Of a stretch of DNA of 64,000 bases, positions 51,126 through 64,000 are shown one piece after another. How positions within the stretch are numbered: the first letter of the stretch is position 1; every line of letters begins with the position of its first letter. The DNA is from Denticeps clupeoides. Its lineage: Eukaryota; Chordata; Actinopteri; Clupeiformes; Denticipitidae. The stretch spans positions 10,942,046-11,006,045 of the forward strand of contig NC_041707.1 of assembly GCF_900700375.1 (NCBI RefSeq). Reading direction: 5' to 3'. Below the pieces are notes generated by a model that was not told the DNA's origin, did no database searches, and saw nothing but the letters and a program-made list of their open reading frames with translations. Position numbers and translations under genes: made by a program.

Positions 51126-52140
51126 GTAGACATAACACTGTAATGCAGACCTGAATATGTTTCTTTTACTAAAATTGGAAGTCAGTTAACTGAGACCTTT
51201 AGGTTAAAAGGCTGGTTGTTATGATTAGACTGTTGGCTAGAGACAGATAACTGAGGGAAAAAGGTGTACGTAAAATCTTAATTCATGGCCTCTCACAGGT
51301 GAATCTGCTGTATACATCTGAAAGGCAGCCCATCTTTTTATTCAAGTGCCAGTGTGTTTTTTTGATCGCCTTTGCTCATATAAGCATAATAGGTGGCATT
51401 ACAGGGAAAAACAAAACAAACTGGGTATTGATGGCAGATGACTGTAGGAACCTAAGACCAGCAGCCACTAGATGGCAGTCAACATCATATGGTGCTTGAC
51501 TTTCCTGTTTAACACTGAACTGCCATGTAGCTGATATAGTAGTAGTATAGTAGTAATCACTATTGTAGTGATGATGTAGTCATTAATTAACTCACAGCAT
51601 TAACTCACAGCACAGTTTATTTAGGTGTATAAGCACATTTATAATCAACCCACCTAGATCACCTTTTTTTAGTTCTAGATTGACTTAATTAGGTGTTTCA
51701 AGGTTTACTTAAATGTTTGTTTAGTTTCATCTTAAATATGGAACTTAATCTTAAAAGCTTCACTGTTATGATTAATGATCATTTTCTTAAACAATAACAT
51801 GTTTCAAATGTTATTTTTAAATGGAGCCTACATTTGCCTCCAGGGTGTAGACTGCTCTGTTTTGGAACTAAAAGAGAACTACAGTCAGATGAATTTTGAA
51901 TTATTATGCCCAGGAACAGGAAGTGCAAAACGCCACAAAACATTAGAAAACACAACAGTTAATAGAACGGAACGATGCGCCGAAGCTGGGATTCGGTACG
52001 CCCTGAACGGTCACGCGGCGCGCCCTCTGACCTCCAATTAGAGGAAGATCCTCGTTTAATCGACGCATCAGCCCACGTCGCTTAAACGGGCGGCCGCCCG
52101 AACCGACCGGCCGAACCGACCGATCGATCAGGCTGCGCGC
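51126..52140. other. Intergenic, no gene recognised
   Basis: AT-rich, with a short TAGTAGTA-like repeat near 51535-51560. No frame or splice pattern of interest. Confidence 0.5.
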
Positions 52141-52224
52141 GAGTGCGTCGCGCGTGCGCGGTGGGGCGCTGCGAGACCGCCGCCGACGGGCGTTTAAAAG
52201 GGGCGGGGCTCTCTCTCTCTCTCC
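52090..52224 (+). promoter_or_regulatory. CpG-island promoter with TATA-like and GC boxes
   Basis: CpG-dense block starting near 52070. TTTAAAAGGGGCGGGG at 52193-52208 combines a TATA-like motif with a GC box, directly followed by a CT-rich tract (52209-52271) where transcription could start. Rightward direction is inferred from the donor site at 52534. Confidence 0.5.
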
Positions 52225-52239
52225 CCTCTCTCTCTCTGC

Positions 52240-52271
<32 letters not shown>
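52209..52271. repeat. (CT)n microsatellite in CpG island
   Basis: Two CT tracts separated by CTCCCC and TGCAC. It lies within the putative promoter or first exon. Confidence 0.9.
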
Positions 52272-52276
<5 letters not shown>

Positions 52277-52534
52277 GTCAGGCCGGCGTCGGCTCCTCCA
52301 CGCCGAGCTCGCGCGTCCACGCGGATAATCCTCCGGCCGGAACAAGTGTCGCGCGCGCGCGCGCGGGACGCACACCTGACGCGCGCCTCCGCTGACGCGT
52401 TGCCTCTGTTTGTTGCGTCGCTCTTCCTCTCCTTGTGCCGTGATGAAATGAAACGCGCCGCGCGTCCGTAGCGGAGCGTCCCCGCCAAGTCTCCGGCGGG
52501 AAGACGGAGGACGCCGCGGGCTGCCGGTAATGAG
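52225..52534 (+). other. Putative non-coding first exon of a gene off the right edge
   Basis: CpG-rich sequence that ends in a strong donor GAG|GTAAGG at 52534/52535. Open frames inside it are short and lack family resemblance, so it is read as 5' UTR. The gene is not identified, because no coding exon is seen before 64000. The start is approximate. Confidence 0.4.
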
Positions 52535-52539
52535 GTAAG

Positions 52540-55500
52540 GAAGATGCCGGATTTATTAGCTCTCGTTCCGCGGCCCGTTCTGTGCCGGCGGGGAGGCGGA
52601 CGGGTTCCGGGAGTTGCGTGGACGGGCGCCCGCCGTCCCCGATATTAGACAAATCAAAGAATTGCGTTTTTTTCCCCCTCATAGTTATAGTTTATGTTTG
52701 TTCCGAGTTCTGCCCCGAAAACTACGTTCAAAAGTTGTTCTGACACCAAATAATACTATTTTTTGTTGTCATTTTGTGACCTCACGTCCTCCAGGCCAGT
52801 TAAGACTTGGCTCCCCCCAAGTCCTTGAGACGCCCTGAAAGGAGCCTCTTACTTGCTTAAGGATGCTGTCCAGGAGACCTGGCTCAGGGCGCCGAGGGGT
52901 CAAGAGCCCGATGAAAGGCAGAGCCGTGGAGGAGGGGGAATGCCGGGCATGATTAATGACTTTCCGTATTAATACCTGGTTAATTCGGGCATGGGCGCGT
53001 GAAGGTCAGTGTGGTCCTGGGAAAGTGCCGATAGGACCGCTAAGAACGCGAAGGTGGCTTTTCTGGAAAGTCTTCTGAAGTTCAGGCTTCAGGTGAGCAC
53101 GCCGCCAGCTGAGGTTTTGTGATGATGCTAAAAACACCGCAGGTGAAACGCTTTGGCTTTACTAAAAAACCCTGATACAATGAAAGTGAAATATTCTGTG
53201 GACAAGTCGGGGACAGTTTCACAGCGTTGGGTGGCTTGTCTACTCATTACGTGGCTCGTTTTAATGAGGTGCTTGAGTGATGAAAAATAAGATGCATGTG
53301 TCTGTACGCCGGTAAACACACACGGTGAGATGCAAACTGGTACTTCCAGTGAGTTGGGACATGCGGCTCCGAATGCCATTAATGCACAAAGAAACTAAAT
53401 ATTCAGAAAACACATGATTATTAGTTCCTAATAATAACGCTATTCCGGCTTTCGCAATAGGATTAATATCAAGGGATGCGTATTGGTGTGTTATCTATAA
53501 AAAATATAGATTTAGGTTCCGGTAAAGTCGGCCCCCTTGCCGTAAGTGCTGTCCGTTTTCTCTCCAGCTCCATTTTCCCACCTCGGGAGCGGGAGTGCGA
53601 TTTCCCATCATTCACTTCATCATGCCTGCTATGTGGTGCCACAAAGACCAGCAGGAGTCTCCTTACCCAAGGCTTGTATCAAGCTGCTTTAAGAACGGGC
53701 TTTTACAAGGACTGCCAGAGATTAACTTTTGGGAGGAATATCACTATATCTGGCAGAACAGAAGCCAACAGCCGCTCAGCCGGCTTTGAATTTATTGGAA
53801 ATTTCGGCTCCATGAAACATAAAAGCTTTGTAGAAAAGACTTTTTTTTTTTTGAGGTACAGTATAGTGTCAATTGACAAAAGTGGACACAAATGTGAACA
53901 GACTGTGTTTTGATGGGTGCTAATGACAGGTTGCACAATAAAATATAATTAATAATAAAAAATAATACTTTTATACCTGCTTCAATAGATGCTTTTTTAT
54001 CACATTTATCCTTCCCTCATTGGCTAGAAGCACTTGAGTAATTTTTCTATGATGTCTAGCAGGCATAATAAAAGGGCAATTTAGACTTAATTAGAGGACG
54101 ACCGGCATGTTGAATAGTATAAAAGATAAATTGGAACATTAGTCACTATCGCTGTATCAGCCAAAATAATCACAATTATCGTTTTTCCATTATCACTCTG
54201 CCCGTTTTGTTCACACATAACAACTGTACAAAATAAGATTTTGACTTGGTCCCTCCTACCAAATCTTATTAAAACCGAAAAGGCTTTTGAAAAGACCCAC
54301 AGAACCGTCTCGTCTGCAGGTTTAATTAGAACATCTCCAAACATTCGGCACTAAGGAAGGATCTTAATTAGGCTTTTTTCCTCCGTGCTGATGACTAATG
54401 CTACAGGCTGCAGCTTTGGGCCTGTCAATACTGCAGATCCGGTCCCGTCTGATGGATCTCCAGCACAGCAGGTCCTCCTGAAGGAAAGACACGAATCTGC
54501 AGCATTAGTGCTGAGGCTGTTCTGACCACTGGGCTTTAGAAACCAATCAATCGGCCAGGTCAAGTTTTTTGCATTTATTTTATAGGTAAGGCGCGTTGTG
54601 TGGGTGGAATCGCTGGATTTGACAACGTAGTTCTGAAGTGTGTGACCTTTGAATAGAGTAGACATGTAAAATGTAAAATCCATTAAAAAAAACTGGAAAA
54701 AAGGCACAAAAGCTGACATTAAAACAGCAGCCTGAATGAGGCAGCAGCAGCAGCGACACCTATTTAATATCGAACTCTGACAAACTTATCATCTTTAATA
54801 GACTTCCCCTTTTAAAGCATTGATGTAAGAATACGTATCTCTACTGTATGTACAGGGAACATATTCCGAATTTATTTTATCCACTCGAGTTCAAGATGGC
54901 AGGCTTATCAGTTGAGTAAAATATATTAATTTTAAAAAATATATATTTTTCTCCATTCTGTCAGGAGCTGAGGATTCAGAAGTGGAAAGAATAACCATTT
55001 TGACTGTAATGTGCATCCATCAGCAACTTTGTAAGTAAGTAAGTAGCTTTGTCTCTTTTTACCTGCTCCCACAGCACAGTCTCAAGATGTGGAGATAATT
55101 GTTCAGTGGAGAGGAGACAACGGGGCAGAGGAGTTTCCAAGCAGAGTTCCTGCCAGAAGGACTGTCTTTTGCATAAAAGCTGCAGCTTGTCATTAGAAAT
55201 AAATTACGTGTGGCTGCAGGATTCCTGACTGACCCATACTAGGGGGATGTCCTTCAAGGGCTTACAGTCTGTAGTCAAAGCTACGCACAGAACCGGTGAG
55301 CGTTTTCAAAAGGATATTTTGGGGGGTTTAAAAAAGCAGTTTTCTTCAGATATCATGTCGTAACCCCCGCTGCCTCTTAGCCCTAGAGGGGGGTCATAGC
55401 CTCTTTGGCACTTAGCTTGAGACAGCTTAATTACTGTGTTTGGTGATGTATGGCCACAGATTGCAGGGAGTAGCAAACGTAGGCAAATGTGGAGGCAAAC

Positions 55501-58030
55501 GTGGGAAATTCTAGTATTTCCTCTGCATTTTGGTGTCAGTGTCTAATTACTTTCTGGAAATGGTGGAAATAGAATTTGGTTATAAACTATGAATGTGAAA
55601 TGCAATTATTCATTATTAAAAGAATCATAGCAATTTTGGAAGCCCAAAGCGATGGCCAGTTACATATGGCTAGATATATATTATTCTTTATTGGGTAAGA
55701 ATTGTGCTGTTTGAGCCTCTCAGCACCATGATTTTTTTTCAGAGCTGTCATGCAAAATGCAGCTCAGGGATGTATACATTTGAAGGTTAATTGATTTTAA
55801 GGCATCATTTAATAGAGCTAATGAAAGCGATCATCTCTCCCTCAGTATGGTGCCCCTCAACTTTAGAGACCGAAGTAACCATATTACATATGTTACATTT
55901 CAGTTAATGATAACAACTGAAATAAACAAGAGTACTATGGTAAATTCTAACAAGTATATTTTTTAGTAATAATGTGCAGTTTTCGGGTATGTGAAGGTGC
56001 TTTAGTGTGCAATGTATTTGTTGTATTATTTGTTTTTAAGTCTGAACAGTCACAAAATGACCTGTATATTATGTTCATATTTTCATACAATGCTGACAAA
56101 AACAAAATTAAATCCATTATTTTTGTGCTATGAGAAATTGAGATGTTTGAGCGTATCTGTTTTTTAATGTGGTCACTACAACAAGCAAAAGTGAACAGTT
56201 GTGATCACAGCATGAAGACACGGAGAAATGTCCCGAAAGTAACCTTTCAGAAAAAATCCATATAATGAAAAGCTGTCAGGAAAGTCTCTGAAATCTCCAT
56301 TAAAAAGCAATTACTTGTAATATCTCAACTCTGACAACATTATTTCAGTAGCACTTCTTAACATTGACTTTCAGACACAAAATTAAAGGTTTTAACAATC
56401 AGCCTGTCCTAGAACTGGGCTCTCGGCTTGTCAAAAGAGAGTTCTAATAATGGAAATGTTCCGTATAAGCCTTCACCTTACTTTTATCTAGATAAGTGCG
56501 GGGTTCAACCCAGTCATGTTGGACCTTTCATATCTGGTTGTTGAAATATGAGGCAGGAATTCGACAAATCAATAATAATGCACTGCCCTGAATAATGTGA
56601 CATTTAAGTAACTAGTTACATTCCTGATATTGGTGCTAAGTGCTATGAGAGCTGAATATTTGGTTAAAATGGTAAAATAAAAGATTAAATAAATTTAACA
56701 GATCTTCAGGGTTTAAGGTGATAAATTATTGCATTGGATAAAGATTTTCTATATCATGGGCCGAGAAAAACACACAAAGGCATAAATGATCACTCTAGAA
56801 CACTGGCTAAAATAGTTTAATGAATTAAAGCATTAAAGTAAAGCGTTAAAATAAGGGGACTTTCTGGACTAAATGAACTCACATTAAAAAGTTGTTTCTG
56901 GATCAGTCATCAGTGAGACGTCTGCCTGTCACATGTGATCCGTGGTGCAACCGTTCATCAGCTATGGAAATTATAAAGGACATGAAAGTATAATTGGAGT
57001 TCCCTGGTGAGCAGATCATTTGATTGCTTTGTTGCTCTTGTTTTTCTCCCCAGTGAGTTTTTTTTTTTTTAGTGATTCGAATATTTCTATATAATTTATT
57101 CATTTATACTGATATAGATTCTTCCTTGCTTCATTAACCAGCGCGACTTTTCTCCAGACGACAGCTGATGAAATGCTCATCCCGAATGACATTTATTGCT
57201 CCTTGTATTTTTGATGTGAATCGTTCATGCCTCCAGCTTGCCAAATGAAACTGCCTTGTGGCATATGTGATATTTATCACCAAGCACAATCATTGCTATT
57301 GACCTGACAGAAAAGAAAATAAAGAAATACAGCCACTTAAAATGTTTCCTTGCTTGAACCCTGTCAGTGCACTTACAGCAGGTTTGGACGTGGATGGGGC
57401 AATAATGTGACCTGAGAAGCACATGACACATGATCTGCATTCTTTCAGGAACCTTCTTTTTATTTACCCATCCCACAGCGTGCTTTTAGAACACTTCCAA
57501 GTTCATAGACCGTTTGCACAGTTGTAATGCTCACAGCCACATACTAGTATATGCTAATTACAGGCACACAGTTCCGCTTTAAAGGCCTTAACATTTTTGA
57601 CCCATATGAGTGAACTTGAGGACACTAATGGCGAAATACATCATTCTGTTCTGACCTTGTGACGGGAAACAATTCATGCATTTACATATTCAGAGTGCAG
57701 TGGATATGTGTTATTGTTTTGCTCATGCCACTGGCAATGGTGCTGTGATGAATTATAGAATGTACCCTGGAATAGTAGAGCTACTTAACCTCATATTTCA
57801 CTTCAGACTGGAAAAAAGGTGTTAAATTAAAAAAGAGTTTTGATTGAGCTGCAAACTTTGCCATCCTATATCATATCTGTTCTAGTTAAGTTGGGTCACA
57901 ATAGTCGTACATCTTTCAGAAGTTTCAGTTTTGCAGCCAAATCTGGTATTAAGTATGGGTGCACCAACTATGGGCATTTTGCCATTAATATTCTATAATT
58001 CTAGCACTGACATTTTGGCTGCAAATGCTC
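52540..58030. other. Non-coding stretch, possible first intron
   Basis: Mainly AT-rich DNA with no gene recognised. Complex blocks at about 53590-53830 and 55780-55890 look non-repetitive but carry no recognised coding frame. If the promoter at 52.2 kb is real, this is its first intron. Confidence 0.35.
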
Positions 58031-58039
58031 AATATTCCC

Positions 58040-58400
58040 GCTAAAGGTCAAGATCGCATCCGTGGTGGGTGTGATCAGTGTATGCAATTATTCTGGGATT
58101 AGCCCACCCGAATTGTTGAACAGCACCGCGTCCCTGTTTTGCCGTGCGGCTTGCGTACGGCGAGCCACAGAGCCGTATTTCTCCACGCCTGCCGTTGCGT
58201 GGAGCACGTGGCTAAAGGTTAATTGCTTCGCTAATGTTATTGAATCTCCTTCTCAAAGTGGGTCACACACACTTCTTGAGCAGGCGCCCTTTGTGAAGTC
58301 AGCTGTTTCCGACTTAATTCAAGACGAGATTGAGCGAAAGGTGCCACACGTCATTTTCTCTGTGGCTCAGCATAAAAAAAAGATAACACTAAATGTGTTT
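58040..58400. other. Candidate conserved non-coding block D
   Basis: High-complexity island in AT-rich DNA. It contains GGGATTAG (Otx/bicoid type), CACGTG (E-box, about 58205-58210), GGTTAATTGC and GCTAATG. The 116-codon frame through it has no protein-like features. It could be a developmental enhancer; this is inferred only from composition and motifs. Confidence 0.28.
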
Positions 58401-59740
58401 CCCTCCCTTTGAAAAGCCATTGCCTCTAGGCTATCAATTATTCATTTTATGTAGTTCAGTGTCCCCAGAACTGAATTGGAAGAAAAATATTGTCTTTTAG
58501 CCAACAAAGTGTGTGCGTGTTACATAAATGCAATCATATGTATAACTTTTTGAACATGATGTCAATTTACATGTGTACGTAAATGGACACATCTGCACAA
58601 ACACGTGTGTGTGTGTATATGTGTGTCTTAAACGTGTAATACGTTTGTGCATGTACAGCTGGACATGTGAGAATGCAGTAGAAGCTAAAAAGAGATGAGA
58701 CAGCTTTTTGAAAAGGTTTCATCCTTCCGGATATTCCCCAAAGAATGACGCTAATAGCTGCTCAGCAGCTGGATAAGGTGAAACGCGCTTCTTTCCCTCC
58801 CCGGCGAGACACCTCGGTAGAGCGGGCCCTGTCTGGTTTGGTCATCTACACTTTGCCTTTGTTTTCACAGTTGTTATTGGCCCTGGATGTGATCACATGA
58901 TCTTTCTGAAAAATGTAACAGCTATTGAGGCATCAAATGTGCATCAAGCACAAAGGATCCAGTGTCTTCTCAAAAGAAAGAGTGCTTTTATTTCATTTAG
59001 TCAACATATGTATATAAATGCCAGTTCAGTGCCAAAAGCCACCTCAACAGGGAGATCAAATGAACCTCTTAATGCAAAATGTGTTAAGCCATTGTTCACA
59101 AGCAATGCCTCAGTGCTTATTCAGTGCAGGACCAGTCATGTAAGGTAAAATTTAAATATTGTAAATGGCGATCTATCTCTTTATCTCTCTCTCTCTTGTA
59201 TATATAAACACATAGTGTCACAAACTAGCTGAATAAAATTAATTTCAGCTCTGAATCAAAGGGAAGGGAACATGGTGGAGCCCTACATAAAGTGGTGGAG
59301 TATGTTAATCACAACGATGGAAGAGTATTGACCTTGACCTGGTAATTGTAGCCTTAATCTGGATAAGTGGCTTTAGAAATCACATGGAGAGATGGATGGA
59401 TTCTTGAATAGATGGATAACAATAATCACCACCTAAGCATATCCACATATGAAGATGAGAGAGAATGTGATATAATAAAAACTTTATGTAACTTTCCCTA
59501 TTCACTTGCACACCCTTGAATGACTTCTCCCGGCTTTATATCACTATGCAATTTGTTTATTTTTTTGCCTTTTAATAGAACAGAGTGATGAGTACATTAA
59601 TAGACAGTTAGCAGTGTGGGACTGTTGTGTATCTAGCTGCAGTGTTGCGTAAAATTGGCCAATTGTGAGTGAAAATCAATCAGAGCTGGGCTGTTGGGGC
59701 AAAGTATTTACCCATCAGAGGAATAAATAAAAAGAAAACA
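58401..59740. other. Non-coding, no gene recognised
   Basis: AT-rich with GTGT and TATA runs and no recognised frame. A further complex block lies at about 58660-58880. Confidence 0.45.
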
Positions 59741-59743
59741 CAC

Positions 59744-59744
59744 A

Positions 59745-59791
<47 letters not shown>
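59744..59791. repeat. (CA)n-(TA)n microsatellite
   Basis: GC/CA alternation followed by CA and TATATA units. Confidence 0.92.
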
Positions 59792-59792
<1 letters not shown>

Positions 59793-62700
59793 AAGTCTGT
59801 GCCCGGCTATGTGTACAGCCCATTTATAGCGTTCACTGTAATTTCCTTTTGATTGATTTGCTGAGCTGCAAACAGAGGGCCGGCTGCTTGAACATGCAAT
59901 GATATCTCAAGAGTGAGTCAAACATATACACTGAAAGCCAGGTGAACAGCATCCACCCAATGTCGATTTGTAAAATGAGATGAAATGTTTGGCAGGAGGA
60001 AAATGGTTTTGGCTGCAGTATATGTAGGTAGGTAGGTTAAAGCGGCACCAGTCCAGTACCATTGTACTACATGAATTGGCTTGGATTCACTGACAACTTT
60101 TTTTTCGTCTATGTCTAGCATGGAGGAAGGCTTTTTAGGCCCTTTTCAGAGATTTTCATAGTCAATAGAACTCTTTGAAGGACTTTTAAGGACCTGCTTC
60201 AGGCTGGTTACTTTTACAGCACACTATAAACCACAAGCTACATGGTGGTTGAAAAGTAGGTGTAGTTAAACTGAACACAAATGCCAGTTGGCCATGGACA
60301 CCAGGCTTTACTGATGGATGTGCGCATATACATGAAATATGTGTATTTGTCACGTCTGGGTGTAATTTACAATTTATTTCCTCACTTAGGCTTCAACCAC
60401 ACAGCGTAAGTTACTCGTGTTGTTTTTGCCTGGCCAGCTTACGTCACTTCAAGAGAACAAGTTGAAGAGAACATGAGTTTTATATTCTACAACTTTCACA
60501 TTTTTAACATTAATATACAATTAATATAGCGAATAATATAGCGAATTTTGATATGCCAAATTTCACAATTTCCTTGAATTTAACACCACACATTTTTTAG
60601 ATTTTGAAAATGGAGTGTACCTTCATGAGCCCCGCAGCACCTAGGCATCACAAGGACAAACATGTACGTGGACCATCTGTACGATTTCAATTCTCTCTTT
60701 TCACTTGCATTAAAAATCTGCTTTTAAAATTCAGTAAAAAAAAAAAAGTACTCTGAAAATAAAGCCCGTTTTCACACCTTGTGTCTTGTTTATGGACAGT
60801 CTGTCCATGTTTGGCCGTGGAAGGGTTAAAGCCATGAGAGTCTTGTGCACTCTTGGTGAACTGGGTTAATAACCTCACTGCACACTGCACTCTGTCTGAC
60901 CCCACAATGGCTCACAGTGGCTAACCATGCGTGAGGCGACATGATTTCTTAATGAAAAATTGAAGAGTGTCCCTATTTTCATTTTTTTAGTCTTGTGTCT
61001 GTTTCCTTTCCCTGACCTTGCATTTTCACAACTGGTAACTTTTTGTAGGCGGGAAAAAAAAACAAGTAAATATTGCATATAAATCTCATCATATTGCCTT
61101 ATAGTATTGAATTCATAGAATGAATTCAGAACATTTATAAGAGGCCTTGCTCCAGTGATGGCTGCAAACATTACATCACTGTGTTTTGTGCTCAGCTTTG
61201 CTGCTTGAAGATACATTTTCAATTCTTTAAAAGATTTCCAAGGGGATTAATTCCTGTAACGTAGCTGCCAGGTAGAATAAAACTCAATGGTTTTGGGGGT
61301 AAATGCAAAACGCCCGCGTGCACAAGAGAGCGGCGCAGACTTTTTGGCGCTGCAACGTTTTCATCTTTTGAAAAGACAGTGCTCTTGTGCAGTTCAAACA
61401 CACACATGAAGCCGTTCCGTAAATTTGGGGAGAGATGTGGCCGCAGAGAAACTCATAAAATATTGACATGCTTTGTAATGAGAAATGTGGCGGCCCAAGA
61501 TAGAGGCTAAATGGCCGCTGAAGCTGGCGTGGCAGTCTGCCAGCGGTGCCAGGACTGGTTGGTCTCACGCCATTACCCCACATGTAGTTAGCTCTGTGTG
61601 TGTGTGTGTGCGTAAGGGGAGGTGTGGGATGCATGCAGCATGGTTTCACCTTAGCCAGGTGCAGGAACGCTGTGAAGACTTCTTTTGTGCGTGGATGTCC
61701 TCAGGGCCCAATTTTTTGTAAAGATCATTGCCCGTGTTGTGCTTCTTACATAATTCCATTTGAGACACGTTTGGTCAAAACTTCAATTTTTTTTTTATTT
61801 TATTGCACCATTGCATGTTATTAACTGCCCTGAAAGGAAGGTCAATGGCTGTTATTCTCTCTTAATCTTTCCTGGCCTTCTGAGTGTCAGTTTGATGGCT
61901 CAGTGCTGATGAAGAGCAGCAGAGATGCACGCCAGAAAAAAAAACGGAATTTAATTAGGTTGATGTGAGGGGTTTGGATGGAAAAAAAAAAAGATTACCT
62001 GAATATTGCTTATTGCTGATCTGAGCTTTTGACCCAATGAATGTGAAGAAGGAGTAATTAAGATGAGCCTTGATTGGGTACCAGTTTGAGGGTTACTTGG
62101 GTGAGGTTTGGAGCAGCTGTGGCATTTTATTTAAGGTCACATAAAAGACCTTCAGCATTTAAAAAAATTCCACCTGCTCTGATAGACACACGGAGCTGAC
62201 TTGAAACAGGAAAATTGAATATTTGTTGGATTTTGAAGATGCAGTGGTTTTCATGTAGTGCTTTTCATTAGTCCAGATCATGCATTAGGGTTGTGATTAG
62301 GAAGTGTGTGCCTAGATGTTATTCTGTAGGGAAAATAATTATGGAAATTTTAAATACCATGAGGTTGTTTTGCTCGCCGCTCAGGTTTCTCCAGCAGCTA
62401 TTCATTGTGGTTTAGATGATGGATTGTGGCAAAGAGGGCGCATTCTGCTGAAAATCATGCACACACAATAACAATCACAGGGGCACAGCAGAACTGCTTT
62501 GCTGACTAGGATGCTGATGAAAGCTGACACTGTGATAATAGCGCTTGGCTGGCTGGCCAGCTGGACAGGTGTAGCTGGCTGCATGTTACATGCCGGGAAG
62601 TAGAATTGTTTTTCAGGTGTTTTTTTTCACAAAGCTGTCACTTTATTTATCTCTAGGTATAATTTTTTTTGGAAGGTGTTTGGTTCATGTCGGCTTTTTG
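59792..62700. other. Non-coding, no gene recognised
   Basis: Plain sequence with a GT run at 61594-61612 and several A/T runs. Nothing coding is seen. Confidence 0.45.
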
Positions 62701-62710
62701 CAGACGGCAG

Positions 62711-62815
62711 ATGTGGAGAAAAGTGGAAAAGTCCTTCATTAGCAGCACAAGGACTTTGCCTGTGTTGCTAATGAAGAACTCTCATCTGAAAAGTCCTCAT
62801 TTTACTTCTCCACAT
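62711..62815. other. Imperfect inverted repeat (hairpin)
   Basis: The inner arms CTTCATTAGCAGCACAAGG (62734-62752) and CCTGTGTTGCTAATGAAG (62759-62776) pair almost fully around a six-base loop. Outer arms ATGTGGAGAA (62711-62720) and TTCTCCACAT (62806-62815) pair perfectly. The middle of the stem is unequal in length. Confidence 0.7.
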
Positions 62816-64000
62816 GTTTCATTTATTAACACACAGTGCATGTTTGTCCCATGATGTTTATAACATGTTAATAAAAATATCTTGCTATTCTTCACTCAGA
62901 ATAGCAATTTTTCACCATGTTGCTATGGATACATGGACTGCTCCGCTCCCTTACATTTTCCTGGCAAAAATGCGTAACTATTATAAAACAAGCAATTAAA
63001 ATGAATACAAGAAAAAAAAGCGGAAAGGAAAAGGGAACCAAACACCTTTTATTCTGTGGTGTTTTACGACTTCACCCCCCCTCCCCACAAAAAAGTATGA
63101 CATGATCTGATTGCAGCGTAATGCAATTTCAGAGTGAAATATATTAGTCAACATATATTAACCACCCCTTATATAATGTACATAAGTAAGCCCATTGTAA
63201 ATAGGAAATAGGCACAGCATGCACAACAAAGCACTTTGTCCAGTGTGTACATTTCTGTGTGCCTCTGTTTGCTCCAGTCAGCAAGACTATAAAGTTTCTG
63301 GTTGAGAAATTGTTACTTTTTCAGCACCACACTGGGCTTTCCGTTTAGCAAGCAAAATAGGCAATTATGTTAATGTAATTTAGGGAGCCCATTTTCTTCT
63401 GACTGTCAAATCAATGGTGATTATATAGGACCCAGCACATGAGTGGTTGTGTATGGGCGCGTATTTGAATTCTTTGCATGGTTATTCTCTGAAAAGCTGG
63501 CTGCTCAAATTACGCGGCAGATGAAAACCCAGCTCTGAAATATTTAGGAGCAGGCATTCATTTGAATCTAGCGTGTGTCTTCAGGCGACACCCTTGTATT
63601 AAATTTACCAAAAGTGTTTTGGTCATTATTGTTGAAAATATGGTACTTTTTTGTGTTCTCGGTTCATGTCATCACAAAGACACTGAAATGTAGTTTATTT
63701 CTGAAAGGGGGGCACAGAAGATGGTCTGTGTTAAAGCTTCGTGCGAATGAGAGCGTTCGATAGAATTCACCGAACATCAGAGAAAAGCAATGAAATGTTA
63801 AAGGGAACAGTCTTAAAAAAAAAAAAACAACTCAAAGTGCTCCTAAATGGCCACTAAAATGATAACGCATATAGAGTGAAGAAATTATGGGCAAATTATT
63901 GCATGGCCTCTAAGGTACTTTAATAAGTGCCCCGATTGTGGATAAACTACGATCTGGTGCCCTACAATAGCCTAAACTTAATGTTCCCTATGGGTGCTGT
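62816..64000. other. Non-coding right edge
   Basis: No gene recognised. A complex block at about 63290-63560 and poly(A) runs near 63816 are the only notable features. Confidence 0.45.

Noticed and set aside
51943-52488. 181-codon minus-strand frame rich in Arg/Glu
   Set aside because: Translation of the CT/GA microsatellite and CpG island; simple-sequence artefact.
58062-58412. 116-codon open frame
   Set aside because: No protein-like features; the block looks regulatory rather than coding.

Overview
The window is vertebrate nuclear DNA from a ray-finned (teleost) fish. It carries spliced genes with GT-AG introns whose proteins match known vertebrate families nearly residue for residue. 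It also has many tRNA-derived SINEs and Tc1-like transposons of types common in fish, CA/GT microsatellites, and long AT-rich non-coding stretches. The SINE set makes me think of an otocephalan such as a herring relative, but I cannot prove that from the sequence alone.

Six protein-coding genes can be read completely. (1) bmp2 (minus, 11861-13800, two coding exons). (2) gdf3/Vg1, also called dvr1 (minus, 15093-17080, two exons), directly upstream of bmp2 in the same orientation, so two TGF-beta ligands lie in tandem. (3) An lrrn4-like single-pass membrane protein (plus, 31379-32763, three coding exons plus a likely 5' UTR exon) with the LRRN4 fibronectin domain and tail but no leucine-rich repeats. 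(4) crls1, mitochondrial cardiolipin synthase (minus, 33686-38162, seven exons). (5) mcm8, a DNA helicase of homologous recombination (minus, 38757-43752, 18 exons). (6) napb, beta-SNAP of membrane fusion (plus, 44510-49267, 11 exons). A CpG-rich promoter with a probable non-coding first exon sits at about 52.1-52.5 kb. It points right, to a gene whose coding part lies beyond the window.

Layout: 1-11.8 kb is a gene desert downstream of bmp2, with microsatellites and several complex non-repetitive blocks that could be enhancers. 11.8-17.2 kb is the bmp2-gdf3 pair. 17.2-31.1 kb has no genes and holds SINEs and two old Tc1-like elements, one with another element inserted in it. 31.1-49.3 kb is a compact cluster: lrrn4-like and crls1 meet tail to tail, mcm8 runs head to tail into crls1, and mcm8 and napb diverge from a shared GC-rich spacer. 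49.3-50.6 kb is the napb 3' UTR, followed by a Tc1 fragment. 52.5-64 kb is probably the first intron and regulatory territory of the unseen right-hand gene. The order mcm8-crls1-lrrn4-bmp2 matches human 20p12.3, but FERMT1, which lies between LRRN4 and BMP2 in human, is not visible here.

The genes do not form one pathway. bmp2 and gdf3 are embryonic patterning ligands, crls1 is mitochondrial lipid synthesis, mcm8 is DNA repair and meiosis, and napb is synaptic and vesicle fusion. I see no CRISPR array, no rRNA, no intact tRNA gene and no clear retroviral element. All exon boundaries were read by eye from reading frame, splice dinucleotides and remembered family sequences.
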